NCBI RefSeq assembly: GCF_006716815.1
Contig: NZ_VFPS01000003.1
Location: forward strand, 124,001-188,000
Direction: 5' to 3'
From: Microbacterium lacticum
Lineage (GTDB): Bacteria > Actinomycetota > Actinomycetes > Actinomycetales > Microbacteriaceae
Length of the DNA stretch: 64,000 nucleotides
A program made the translations under genes and the position numbers. Below the pieces are notes generated by a model. It saw only the letters and a list, made by a program, of their open reading frames with translations, was not told where the DNA came from and ran no database searches. Numbering within the stretch: position 1 is the first letter of the stretch; every line of letters starts with the position of its first letter. Shown in pieces: positions 1 through 8,270 of the stretch.

Positions 1-85
1 GCGCGATCGATCGACTGGATCATCGGTGGCCTCCTCGCATCACACGGGCATCCCTCTTGCGTCTGCGTCGCGATCGTCGCGACCA

Positions 86-147
86 TTGACAGCGTAGCGG
101 CGGCGCGGGAGGATTCGATATAGACGAATGGCAATCGACAATGTCGA
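86..147 (+). promoter_or_regulatory. Upstream control region of the dha operon
   Basis: A TTGACA hexamer at 86-91 could be a -35 box, with a poor -10 candidate (GAGGAT, 109-114) 17 bases on. Two dyads follow: ATTCG (113-117) with CGAAT (125-129), and the perfect palindrome TCGACA-A-TGTCGA at 135-147, about 55 bases before dhaK. Dyads in this position suggest a repressor or activator of the operon. No regulator gene is visible inside the window, so the binding protein is unknown. Confidence 0.4.
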
Positions 148-201
148 ATGCGCGTCGGTGCGAAGCCGCGCACGATCACGACTCGAAGAGGAGAACCGCG
201 C

Positions 202-1194
202 ATGAAGAAGCTCATCAATTCCCCGGACACGGTGCTCGCCGATGCGCTGCGCGGTGTCGCCGCCGCTCACCCTGAGCTGTCCGTCGATCTCGAGAATCGC
301 CTCGTCGTCTCGACGGCGCCCCGCGAGGGTCGCGTCGCGGTGATCTCGGGCGGCGGCTCGGGTCACGAACCGCTCCACAGCGGCTTCGTCGGCGCGGGTA
401 TGCTCGACGCGGCATGTGCCGGAGAGGTGTTCACCTCGCCCACCCCCGACCAGATGCTCGCCGCGGCCCAGCAGGTCGATTCGGGCGCCGGCGTGCTCTT
501 CATCGTGAAGAACTACACCGGCGACGTGCTGAACTTCGAGATGGCGGCCGAGCTCGCCGGCGACGATAACATCCAGACGGCCTCGGTCGTCGTCGCCGAC
601 GACGTCGCCGTGCAGGATTCGACATATACCGCCGGACGCCGCGGCGTCGGCACCACCGTGATTGTCGAGAAGATCGCCGGCGCGGCCGCCGCCGAGGGCA
701 AAAGCCTCGCCGAGGTCGCCGCCATCGCCGAGAAGGTGTCGTCGGCCGGCCGGTCGATGGGCGTCGCACTGACCAGCTGCACGGTGCCCGCCGTCGGGCA
801 TCCGAGCTTCGACCTGCCCGATGACGAGATGGAGGTCGGCGTCGGCATCCACGGCGAGCCCGGCCGCAAGCGCGTGCCCCTCGAGAACGCGCACGACATC
901 GCCCACGACCTCGTCACTGCGATCGCCGACGACGCCGACTTCACCGGCGCACCCGTGATCGCCCTCCTCAGCGGCCTCGGCGGAACGCCCCTGATCGAGC
1001 TGTACGTCATCTACGCCGACATCGCGGCGGCGCTGGCGGAGCGCGGCATCGAGGTCGCGCGCGTGCTCGTCGGCGACTACATCACGAGCCTCGACATGGC
1101 CGGCTGCTCGCTCACCCTCGTGCGAGCCGACGACGAGATGCTGCGCCTGTGGGATGCCCCGGTCAACACCACGGCGCTCCGGTGGGGAGTGTGA
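202..1194 (+). CDS. dhaK: Dihydroxyacetone kinase subunit DhaK
   Basis: This 330-residue protein is the substrate-binding subunit of the PEP-dependent dihydroxyacetone kinase, which makes dihydroxyacetone phosphate in the cytoplasm. The glycine-rich GGGSGHEP segment lies near residues 50-57. The GIHGEPG motif carries His217, the residue that in this family holds dihydroxyacetone covalently as a hemiaminal. Length matches the usual size. The ATG at 202 is preceded by a GAAGAGGAGA ribosome site; an in-frame upstream ATG at 148 has no such site and adds non-conserved residues. It heads a dhaK-dhaL-dhaM operon, with dhaL beginning 2 bases after its stop. Confidence 0.96.
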   Translation: MKKLINSPDTVLADALRGVAAAHPELSVDLENRLVVSTAPREGRVAVISGGGSGHEPLHSGFVGAGMLDAACAGEVFTSPTPDQMLAAAQQVDSGAGVLFIVKNYTGDVLNFEMAAELAGDDNIQTASVVVADDVAVQDSTYTAGRRGVGTTVIVEKIAGAAAAEGKSLAEVAAIAEKVSSAGRSMGVALTSCTVPAVGHPSFDLPDDEMEVGVGIHGEPGRKRVPLENAHDIAHDLVTAIADDADFTGAPVIALLSGLGGTPLIELYVIYADIAAALAERGIEVARVLVGDYITSLDMAGCSLTLVRADDEMLRLWDAPVNTTALRWGV

Positions 1195-1196
1195 CG

Positions 1197-1877
1197 ATGG
1201 CCGACGAGATCACCTCCGCCGAGCTCGAGACGTGGCTGCGCGCCAGCGCCGCCGAGCTGAAGGCGCACGCCGACGAGCTGACCGCCCTCGATTCCGCGAT
1301 CGGCGACGCCGACCACGGCACCAACATGGCGCGCGGTTTCGTGGCCGTGCTCGACAAGCTCGACGCGGCGGGCGACGACGTTCCCGGCATCCAACCGCTG
1401 CTGAAGTCGGTCGGGATGACGCTGATCTCCAAGGTCGGCGGCGCGAGCGGTTCGCTGTACGGCACGCTCTTCCTCGACATGGGGAAGGCCGCCCCGGCCG
1501 CGACCGAGGTGAGCGTCACCGACTTCGCGGCGATCGTGGCGGCGGGCGTGGCCGGCGTCGTCGGTCGCGGGCACGCGGTGGTCGGCGACAAGACCATGAT
1601 CGACGCGCTCGACCCGGCGGTGACGGCGCTGACGGATGCCGCGGCCTCGGGCGCCTCGGCGGCGGAGGCGACGCGGGCGGCGGCCGAGGCGGCGACCCTC
1701 GGTCGCGACTCGACCGAGCCGCTCGTCGCGCGCAAGGGCCGGGCGTCGTACCTCGGTGAGCGCAGCGCCGGACACCTCGACCCCGGGGCGGCATCGTCGG
1801 CGATCCTTCTGCAGACCCTCGCCGACACGCTCGCGGGCGGGGCGGGGGATGCGGCCGACGCGGGGGATGCCGCGTGA
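1197..1877 (+). CDS. dhaL: Dihydroxyacetone kinase subunit DhaL
   Basis: DhaL is the ADP-binding subunit that passes phosphate from DhaM to the dihydroxyacetone held on DhaK. The 226-residue protein has the family signature DSAIGDADHGTNMARG near residues 29-44, whose aspartates bind the two magnesium ions and the nucleotide. The start could be ATG 1197 or the in-frame GTG at 1191, which overlaps the dhaK stop; ATG is preferred. The last codons are Ala/Asp/Gly-rich and the TGA overlaps the dhaM start (GTGA), so the two are translationally coupled. DhaK-DhaL-DhaM order is standard for the phosphotransferase-type kinase. Confidence 0.95.
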   Translation: MADEITSAELETWLRASAAELKAHADELTALDSAIGDADHGTNMARGFVAVLDKLDAAGDDVPGIQPLLKSVGMTLISKVGGASGSLYGTLFLDMGKAAPAATEVSVTDFAAIVAAGVAGVVGRGHAVVGDKTMIDALDPAVTALTDAAASGASAAEATRAAAEAATLGRDSTEPLVARKGRASYLGERSAGHLDPGAASSAILLQTLADTLAGGAGDAADAGDAA

Positions 1878-2638
1878 TCGGGTTCGTCGTCGTCTCGCAC
1901 AGCGAGCCCCTCGCCGTCGCAGCGGTCGATCTGGCGATGCAGATGATCCACGGCGACGCGCCGCCCGTGCGGGTCGCCGCGGGTGCCGACGGCGGGTTCG
2001 GGACGGATGCCGTCGCCATCGCCGCGGCGATCGACGAGCTGGCGGAGATCGACGGCGTGCTGATCCTGACCGACCTCGGGTCGGCGGTGCTGAGCTCGGA
2101 GCTCGCGCTCGAGCTCCGCGAGAGCACGCAGCCCGTGCGCATCAGCGGGGGCCCGTTCGTCGAGGGGGCGACCGCGGGGATCGTGCGCGCGGCCACCGGG
2201 GGAACCCTCGACGAGGTCGCCGCGGAGGCGGCCGGGGCGCTCGCCGCGAAGCAGCCGCACGGGGAGGAGCCGCGCGGAGAGGAGCCGCCCAGGGGCGATG
2301 CGCCCGCACCCGACGCTTCCGGGGCCGGGGCGCCCGCGCCCGAGGCATCCCCCACCGGCGACGTCGTCGAGCGGGACGTGACCGTCGTCAACCCGGTCGG
2401 GCTGCACTCGCGCCCGGCGTCGGTCATCGTGAAGGCCGCGAGCGGGTGGGGCACCGTGCCGACCGTCACCGACCTGACGAACGGCAAGGGCCCGGCGCCG
2501 GCGAACAGCATGATCGCGCTGCTCGCGCTCGGCGCGACGAAGGACCACGTGCTGCGCCTGCGCGCCGAAGGGCCGGATGCCGCCGCCGCCGTCGACGCGC
2601 TCGCCGCTCTCATCGAGGACGGCTTCGGCGAGACCTGA
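1874..2638 (+). CDS. dhaM: Phosphotransferase DhaM with fused HPr domain
   Basis: The 254-residue protein is the multiphosphoryl donor for the kinase. Residues 1-125 are the EIIA-mannose-like DhaM domain, with the phosphorylatable His9 in VVSHSEPL. Residues 126-163 are a Pro/Gly/Glu linker with short repeats. Residues 164-254 are an HPr domain with the active histidine His178 in the GLHSRPAS motif. No enzyme I domain follows, so phosphate must come from the general enzyme I encoded elsewhere; some family members carry that domain too. The GTG start overlaps the dhaL stop by 4 bases. Confidence 0.94.
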   Translation: MIGFVVVSHSEPLAVAAVDLAMQMIHGDAPPVRVAAGADGGFGTDAVAIAAAIDELAEIDGVLILTDLGSAVLSSELALELRESTQPVRISGGPFVEGATAGIVRAATGGTLDEVAAEAAGALAAKQPHGEEPRGEEPPRGDAPAPDASGAGAPAPEASPTGDVVERDVTVVNPVGLHSRPASVIVKAASGWGTVPTVTDLTNGKGPAPANSMIALLALGATKDHVLRLRAEGPDAAAAVDALAALIEDGFGET

Positions 2639-2678
2639 ACGGACGAGCGCGAGCGGTCGCTCACGTAGCATCGGCACC

Positions 2679-3107
2679 ATGACCACACCCGACCGCTCGA
2701 CGTTCCGATCGCGCCGACCCCGCGTCAACGCGATCGTCGCCCTCATCATCGCCGTGGCAGGGCTGGCGCTCGGCGCGCTGTTTCTCGGCGTGACGGAGCG
2801 AGACGATGCGGTGCTGTGGCCCGCCGTCGTATTCCTGGTGCTCAGTCTGGTGAGCGCGGTGATCGGCATTCTCGGCTTCCGCGTCGCGCGCGGTGGGGAG
2901 GGGGCCGCGGCGCTCGCCGCGCCGATCCGAGTGCTCTCGGTGCTCGCTTTCGTCATCGGTGCGGGCGGGGCCGTGCTCGGCGTCGCCTCGGGCGTCTCGC
3001 AGGGTTCTTTCGCCGCGGTCAGCGTCGGGTTCCTGCCGTTCCTGCTGAGCCTCAGCATCATGCTGCAGGGCGCGCTGCTCTACGGCGCCGCCGAGCACAG
3101 CGCCTGA
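2679..3107 (+). CDS. Small four-helix membrane protein
   Basis: The 142-residue protein has a short basic N terminus (residues 1-16) and four predicted membrane helices, at about 17-38, 46-67, 80-103 and 110-133. No catalytic motif is visible and the family is not recognised. The start is chosen because a TAGCAT -10 box at 2666-2671 lies 7 bases before the ATG, the layout of a leaderless transcript; a longer reading from 2577 would run into the end of dhaM. It is an independent unit between the dha operon and an oxidoreductase gene. Function unknown. Confidence 0.75.
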   Translation: MTTPDRSTFRSRRPRVNAIVALIIAVAGLALGALFLGVTERDDAVLWPAVVFLVLSLVSAVIGILGFRVARGGEGAAALAAPIRVLSVLAFVIGAGGAVLGVASGVSQGSFAAVSVGFLPFLLSLSIMLQGALLYGAAEHSA

Positions 3108-3182
3108 CCCCGCACGCCCCGCGCCCGCCCCAGGGGCCTGCACGGCCCGGCGTCCGTTCAGGCCCGCTCGGTACACTCTCCT

Positions 3183-4637
3183 GTGCCCGAAATCCCCTCC
3201 ATCGACCCCGCCGAGCTCGAGATCGCGCTGCGCGTGATCGCCGCGACCGCCGACCTCGACCCGGAGGACCCGGACTACATCGCCCTCCGCCGCGCCACGG
3301 GCAAGATGTACAAGGACGTCAAGCGGATGGCGCGCAAGGACAAGCGCCAGCGCATCGCCGACGCCGACCGCGCCGTCGTCGCCGCGACCGCGACGGGCGC
3401 TCCCGACCGCATCGACGACGAGACGCGGGGCATCCCGCTCGCCACCCGGGCCACGACTCCGCACGCCGGCGAGCTCATCAAGCCGCGCGCCTGCTACATA
3501 TGCAAGCAGCCGTATACGCTCGTCGACGCCTTCTATCATCAACTCTGCCCCGAGTGCGCGGCGATGAGCCACGAGAAGCGGGACGCGCGCACCGACCTGA
3601 CTGGCAAGCGCGCGCTGCTGACCGGAGGACGCGCCAAGATCGGCATGTACATCGCCCTGCGGCTCCTCCGCGACGGCGCGCACACGACGATCACGACGCG
3701 CTTCCCCCGCGATGCGGTCCGCCGCTTCTCCGCGCTGCCCGACTCGGCCGACTGGATCCACCGGCTGAAGATCGTCGGCATCGACCTGCGCGATCCGGCG
3801 CAGGTCATCGGACTCGCCGACGCGGTGGCGGCCGACGGCCCGCTCGACATCCTCATCAACAACGCCGCGCAGACGGTGCGGCGTTCGACCGGCGCCTACA
3901 AGCCGCTGGTGGATGCCGAGCTGGCGCCGCTCCCGCAGGGCCCGCTCCCCGAGCTCCTCACCTTCGGGCACACGAACGACGCGCACCCGCTGGCCCTCGC
4001 GCAGTCGGTGTCTTCGCACCCGATTCTGGCTGAGGCCGCTCGCGACGCAGACACGCTCACCGCCGAGGCGATGGCCGCCGGATCGTCGTCGCTCGAGCGA
4101 CTCGCCGCGGGCACGGCGATCGACGCGGGCGGGCTCGTGCCCGACGAGAACCACATCAACAGCTGGACGCAGCACGTCGATCAGGTCGAGCCGCTCGAGA
4201 TGCTCGAAGTGCAGCTCGCGAACATGACCGCGCCCTTCCTGCTCGTGAGCCGGCTGCGGCCGGCGATGGCCGCGTCGCCCGCGCGACGGAAGTACATCGT
4301 CAACGTCTCGGCGATGGAGGGCGTCTTCGGCCGTGGGTACAAGGGCCCGGGGCATCCGCACACCAATATGGCGAAGGCCGCGCTGAACATGCTGACGCGC
4401 ACGAGCGCGCGCGAGATGTTCGAGACCGACGGCATCCTCATGACCGCCGTCGACACCGGCTGGATCACCGACGAGCGCCCGCACTTCACGAAGGTGCGCC
4501 TCGCGGAGGAGGGGTTCCACGCGCCGCTCGACCTCGTCGACGGCGCCGCGCGCGTCTACGACCCGATCGTGCGCGGTGAGGCCGGTGAAGACCTGTTCGG
4601 CATCTTCCTGAAGGACTACCGCAAGAGCTCCTGGTGA
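3183..4637 (+). CDS. SDR-family oxidoreductase with N-terminal zinc ribbon
   Basis: The 484-residue protein joins two parts. Residues 100-130 carry CxxC pairs (Cys104, Cys107, Cys122, Cys125) that look like a zinc ribbon. From about residue 138 there is a Rossmann SDR domain with TGGRAKIG (147-154) for NAD(P) binding and the structural NNAA motif. The usual catalytic YxxxK is altered: the lysine is Lys398, but residue 394, where tyrosine is expected, is threonine (HTNMAK). A long insert of about 100 residues follows NNAA. The start is GTG, with TACACT at 3172-3177 just ahead. Substrate unknown; the altered active site suggests different chemistry or a non-catalytic role. Confidence 0.85.
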   Translation: MPEIPSIDPAELEIALRVIAATADLDPEDPDYIALRRATGKMYKDVKRMARKDKRQRIADADRAVVAATATGAPDRIDDETRGIPLATRATTPHAGELIKPRACYICKQPYTLVDAFYHQLCPECAAMSHEKRDARTDLTGKRALLTGGRAKIGMYIALRLLRDGAHTTITTRFPRDAVRRFSALPDSADWIHRLKIVGIDLRDPAQVIGLADAVAADGPLDILINNAAQTVRRSTGAYKPLVDAELAPLPQGPLPELLTFGHTNDAHPLALAQSVSSHPILAEAARDADTLTAEAMAAGSSSLERLAAGTAIDAGGLVPDENHINSWTQHVDQVEPLEMLEVQLANMTAPFLLVSRLRPAMAASPARRKYIVNVSAMEGVFGRGYKGPGHPHTNMAKAALNMLTRTSAREMFETDGILMTAVDTGWITDERPHFTKVRLAEEGFHAPLDLVDGAARVYDPIVRGEAGEDLFGIFLKDYRKSSW

Positions 4638-4645
4638 CGCCGGCG

Positions 4646-5227
4646 TCACTCCCCTTCGACCAGGGGTGATGCGAGGATCTCGGCGACCTCGGTGATCGCC
4701 CGAGAACGGCGTCGCGGTGCCGACCCGTGCGCCTCAACTGAGCCGTCGCCGACCAACCTCGGATCCTCACGAGGCTCCTCCGCGGGCAGGAAGTAGGCGG
4801 CGGCCAACGGGGCGACCTCGAGGGTGGATGCCTCGGCGCGGGTGACCCAGCGGAGCTCCTCGATCTCGGCGGCCGTCACCGGCGTCTGTGCGCCGATGTC
4901 GACCCGGAAGACGTCGGCGACGACCGCGAAGCCGGGCTCGTTGGCCGCCGCGGCGGTGAACTCGCCGAGCGGCGTCAGGTCGCCCGGTTCGACCTCGAGA
5001 CCCAGCTCTTCCGCGAGCTCGCGGATGAGCGTCTCTGCGGGAGTCTCGCCCGGTTCGGGTTTGCCGCCCGGCTGCATGAACGCCGTCGTGCCGGTCTTGC
5101 GCACGAGGAGCAGACGCTCCGCGCCGCCGGCAGGCCCCGCGCCGTCGGCATCGGCCGCCGCGGCGACCGAGGTGATGACCGAGGCGGAGACGCGGATCTC
5201 CCGCGGCCCGTCAGTGGATCGAGGCAT
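4646..5227 (-). CDS. NUDIX hydrolase
   Basis: This 193-residue protein contains a complete NUDIX box near residues 53-76: a GG, then GE(x7)RELAEELGL, matching the GX5EX7REUXEEXGU pattern that binds magnesium and cleaves nucleoside diphosphate derivatives. The N-terminal strand before it (RLLLVRKTG) fits the fold. The C-terminal 40 residues are charged and non-conserved. The substrate (a nucleotide or nucleotide sugar) cannot be read from sequence. The gene lies tail to tail with the SDR gene, and its start overlaps the end of the DUF1349 remnant upstream, so the two may once have been co-transcribed. Confidence 0.88.
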   Translation of the reverse strand: MPRSTDGPREIRVSASVITSVAAAADADGAGPAGGAERLLLVRKTGTTAFMQPGGKPEPGETPAETLIRELAEELGLEVEPGDLTPLGEFTAAAANEPGFAVVADVFRVDIGAQTPVTAAEIEELRWVTRAEASTLEVAPLAAAYFLPAEEPREDPRLVGDGSVEAHGSAPRRRSRAITEVAEILASPLVEGE

Positions 5228-5380
5228 CCGCGGCCGTCACCCGCCAGGCGTGGAATCGCACCGCGAGACCCTCGCGGGTGGGCGCCGCGAGAAACGGACC
5301 GCGGAGTCATCGACGGCGACGGGCGCGTGGGTCCACGCGCCGGCGCTCCACGGAATGTCGTGGGGAGTCGTTGAGGTCAT
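5211..5380 (-). pseudogene. DUF1349 protein remnant: both ends kept, middle deleted
   Basis: Reading from ATG 5380, the first codons give an N terminus with IPWSAGAWTHAPVAVDD, typical of DUF1349 (concanavalin-like) proteins. The sequence then shifts frame and continues as GPFLAAPTREGLAVRF, the characteristic C-terminal strand of the same family, ending at the TGA at 5211-5213. An intact member is near 190 residues; only about 28 and 29 residues from the two ends remain, so roughly 130 residues were removed. The join lies near 5305-5315. It is the same type of lesion as in the DUF427 remnant. Family assignment rests on recalled patterns. Confidence 0.6.
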
Positions 5381-5445
5381 GACTTCATCGTGGCATCCCG
5401 CCCCGCCCGGCCGCGCCGTCCGGACCGGTGCGTAGGGTGGAGAGC

Positions 5446-6918
5446 ATGCCCGCATCGCTTTCGCGGCCGCTCGTCCGCCGCGCGCCCGAAGAGGTCGGCA
5501 TCCCGTCGGCCGCCCTCCTCGCCCTCGCCGCGCGCCTGCAGGACGAGGGCCTCGACCCTCATGCGCTGCTCGTCGCACGCGCCGGCGACGTGGTGTTCGA
5601 GACGGCGTGGGCGCCGTACGCGCTCGACCGCCCGGCGCTCGTCTACTCGGCATCCAAGACCTATACGTCGCTTGCGATCGGCTTCCTCGCCGACGAGGGG
5701 CGGCTCGGTCTCGACGACTCCGCCGGCGACCTGCTCGGCGAGCCCAACCCGCACGGCATCACGGTGCGCCACCTGCTCACGATGAACACGGGGCACGACT
5801 CCGCGCAGATCGGCTCCGTCGGCGCCGACCCGCGGAACCTTCTGCGCATCGCGCCGGCCCACGAGCCGGGCACGTTCTTCGCGTACAACTCGCCCGCCAC
5901 CCACGCGCTGTCGGCGATCGTCACCGCCGTCACGGGCGAGCCGCTCACCGCGTACCTGCGGCCGCGGCTGCTCGACCCGCTGGGCATCGGCGACCGGTGG
6001 ATGAGCGCCGTCGGCGGCATGGAGCACGGGACATCCGGCTACCACCTCACCGTCGACGACCTCGCCCGCACCGCCACCATGCTCGGCGCGGGCGGCGTGT
6101 GGCAGGGCCGGCAGGTCGCGCCGGCCTGGTACGTCGAGGAGATGAGCCGTCCGTGGTCGACGACGGCCGCCTTCGACGGGCCGCCCGCCGGTGAGGGCGA
6201 AGTGAACGACTGGAGCCTCGGCTACGGCTACCAGGTGTGGCGCGGGCGGCACGGATTCCGCCTCGACGGCGCCGCCGGGCAGTTCGGCCTCGTGCTGCCC
6301 GAGCACGATCTCGTCATCGCCTACCAGGGCGCGACGCTCGACACGCAGGCGACGCTGCGCGCGTTCTGGGCGTTCGTCGACGCCGTCGAGGTCGCGGCAG
6401 CGGCCGGTGGTGCCGACGGGATCGGTGAGGCGGTCGACGGGGCGCCGGCGCTGTCGGCGCCGCACGACACGTGGGATGCCCGTGACCTGCTCACGATCAT
6501 GGCCGAGGCCCCGTTCGACGCGGCCGGTCTCGCCCTCGTCGACGCGGGCGACGGCTGGACGCTGACGTTGCCGACCGTGGGTGAGCTCCCCGTCGGCACC
6601 GCGTGGCAGGAGGTCGCGGTCGACGCGGATGCCGATGTGGTTGCCGGTGCTCCCGGCGTCGGCGACCCGGCGACCCGGCTGGCGCTCGCGACGCGTGGAG
6701 AGGCCCGCGGCGACGGGTCGGTGCTCGTGCACGTCGTCGACACGACGTCGCCGCACCGCGCGATCGTCGTGCGGGAGGCGGATGGCACGCTCCGTGCGGG
6801 CTGGCACATCCCACCGCTCGGCGGCGGCTGGGCTGCGCTGCGCGTGCCGGCATCCGTCATCGCTGAGGACGACGCCAACACCGCCGCCGCACGAGGAGAA
6901 CCTCGCAGAGAACCGTGA
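5446..6918 (+). CDS. Serine hydrolase, beta-lactamase class C fold
   Basis: The 490-residue protein has the penicillin-binding fold shared by class C beta-lactamases, esterases and D-aminopeptidases. The SxxK motif is S68-A-S-K71 (nucleophile and base), and Tyr147 in AYNSPA corresponds to the second motif. No signal peptide is visible, so it is probably cytoplasmic. Residues from about 350 form an extra C-terminal domain of unknown role. The start follows a TAGGGT -10 box at 5433-5438 by 7 bases (leaderless). The last residues (after about 478) are out of keeping and overlap a HAD-phosphatase remnant in another frame, so the natural C terminus may be slightly altered. Confidence 0.85.
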   Translation: MPASLSRPLVRRAPEEVGIPSAALLALAARLQDEGLDPHALLVARAGDVVFETAWAPYALDRPALVYSASKTYTSLAIGFLADEGRLGLDDSAGDLLGEPNPHGITVRHLLTMNTGHDSAQIGSVGADPRNLLRIAPAHEPGTFFAYNSPATHALSAIVTAVTGEPLTAYLRPRLLDPLGIGDRWMSAVGGMEHGTSGYHLTVDDLARTATMLGAGGVWQGRQVAPAWYVEEMSRPWSTTAAFDGPPAGEGEVNDWSLGYGYQVWRGRHGFRLDGAAGQFGLVLPEHDLVIAYQGATLDTQATLRAFWAFVDAVEVAAAAGGADGIGEAVDGAPALSAPHDTWDARDLLTIMAEAPFDAAGLALVDAGDGWTLTLPTVGELPVGTAWQEVAVDADADVVAGAPGVGDPATRLALATRGEARGDGSVLVHVVDTTSPHRAIVVREADGTLRAGWHIPPLGGGWAALRVPASVIAEDDANTAAARGEPRREP

Positions 6919-7177
6919 GCTGCTCGCCGCCGAGACGGCCCAGACGGACGGCGTCGTCGCGATCGCCGGCGCCGCGCGGCTGCTCGCCGACCTGGCCGAC
7001 TGCATCGTCGTCGAGGACTCCGCCAACGGCATCGCCGCGGGGCTCGCCGCGGGCATGCGCGTGATCGGCGTCGGTCCGCACGCCGCCGAGGGCGAGCCGA
7101 CGTGGCTCGTGACTGATGCCTCAGGCATCCACGTCGCCCCCGCCGCGGACGGACGGATCGCGGTCACGATCGGCTGA
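6890..7177 (+). pseudogene. HAD-family sugar phosphatase remnant
   Basis: In the frame ending at 7177 the text reads TDGVVAIAGAARLLADL and then directly CIVVEDSANGIAAGLAAGM. These are the cap-to-core boundary and the late acidic motif of HAD sugar phosphatases, which are normally about 50 residues apart. The intervening segment with the conserved Thr/Ser and KPDPxPY lysine motifs is missing, as is the N terminus with the DxD nucleophile. There is no start codon of its own; the fragment overlaps the end of the serine hydrolase gene. It cannot be an active phosphatase. Confidence 0.65.
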
Positions 7178-7235
7178 TGCCGGGCGCCGGGTGGGCGCGC
7201 CGTCTGCCGCAGGCGCCGGGCGAACCCGCCGGCGC

Positions 7236-8147
7236 TCAGTGCTCCGCGGCGGCCGCGTGGCCCTCGGAGAAGCTGAGGTTCTTGCCGAACGCCTTGCCGA
7301 TGACGAGGACGATCCCGACGATCACGAGCCCGAGCGCGAGGCCGGCGATCGCCGAGACGAGGGTGTCGCCGATCCAGACGACGACGGGCCCGGCGGGCTC
7401 GAGGAAGTGCTCCACGGCGTGCAGCACGTCGAGCGGCGCGTGCCAGCCGACCTCGGTGAGGTTCGCAATCACGAGGTGACCGCCGACCCACAGCATCGCG
7501 ATGGTGCCGATGATCGAGATCACCCGGAAGACGCCCGGCATCGAGCGCACGATGCGCATGCCGGTGTGGCGCACCCGCGGCGAGTCGCCGCGCGCCATCC
7601 GCAGGCCGATGTCGTCGAGCTTGACGAGCAGCGCGACCGTGCCGTAGACGAGAGCGGTCATCGCCAGGGCGATCACCGCGAGCACGGCCAGCCGCGACCA
7701 GAAGTCGAGTTCCGGGTCGATGTTCGACAGCCCGATCAGCATGATCTCGGTCGAGAGGATGAGGTCGGTGCGCACGGCGCCGAGCACGAGGCGCTTCTCG
7801 TCGCGTCCGCCCTCGTCGTGACCGCCGTGATGGAAGCCGAACCACTCGAGCACCTTCTCGGCGCCCTCGAAGCACAGGTAGGCGCCGCCGACGATGAGCA
7901 GCCACGGCAGCACCCACGGCGCGAACGCGGTGAGCAGCATCGCGAGCGGAATGATGATGAGGAACTTGTTCGCGAGCGAGCCGAGGGCGATCCGGCCGAC
8001 GACGGGCAGCTCTCGGGCGGGGGACAGCCCCTGCACGTACTGCGGCGAGACCGCGGCGTCGTCGATGACCACCCCCGCCGATTTGGCGGATGCCTTGAGC
8101 GCGGCGCTCAGGATGTCGTCGACAACGGCGAGCAGACCCACAGACAT
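7236..8147 (-). CDS. DUF808 family inner-membrane protein
   Basis: The 303-residue protein begins MSVGLLAVVDDILSAALKAS and continues VVIDDAAVSPQYVQG, the pattern of the DUF808 (YedI-like) family. Several membrane helices are visible (about 75-110, 145-200, 230-300), and the loop after the second contains a His/Asp/Gly-rich stretch. The physiological role of the family is not established. The ATG at 8147 is chosen because TACTGT lies 7 bases upstream on the minus strand and the protein starts with the conserved residues. It is divergent from the MATE pump gene, sharing the 8148-8270 region. Confidence 0.88.
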   Translation of the reverse strand: MSVGLLAVVDDILSAALKASAKSAGVVIDDAAVSPQYVQGLSPARELPVVGRIALGSLANKFLIIIPLAMLLTAFAPWVLPWLLIVGGAYLCFEGAEKVLEWFGFHHGGHDEGGRDEKRLVLGAVRTDLILSTEIMLIGLSNIDPELDFWSRLAVLAVIALAMTALVYGTVALLVKLDDIGLRMARGDSPRVRHTGMRIVRSMPGVFRVISIIGTIAMLWVGGHLVIANLTEVGWHAPLDVLHAVEHFLEPAGPVVVWIGDTLVSAIAGLALGLVIVGIVLVIGKAFGKNLSFSEGHAAAAEH

Positions 8148-8154
8148 AGGAGCC

Positions 8155-8216
8155 ACAGTACTACCGGGCGTGCCGGCGGTCTCGATTCGACTCCGTTCGA
8201 ATCGATTCGATACAGT
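8155..8216. promoter_or_regulatory. Divergent promoters with inverted repeat between DUF808 and MATE genes
   Basis: The minus-strand -10 (ACAGTA on the plus strand, 8155-8160) serves the DUF808 gene. A plus-strand TACAGT at 8211-8216 may serve the MATE gene. Between them TCGATTCGA (8182-8190) and TCGAATCGA (8197-8205) form a 9-bp inverted repeat with a 6-base spacer, placed over the -35 zone of the MATE promoter. This looks like an operator; no cognate regulator gene is adjacent. Confidence 0.5.
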
Positions 8217-8270
8217 GGTGTCGCAGCGCCCTGTCCGGGGCGCTTTCGTCGTTCCCCCGAAGAGTCCCCC

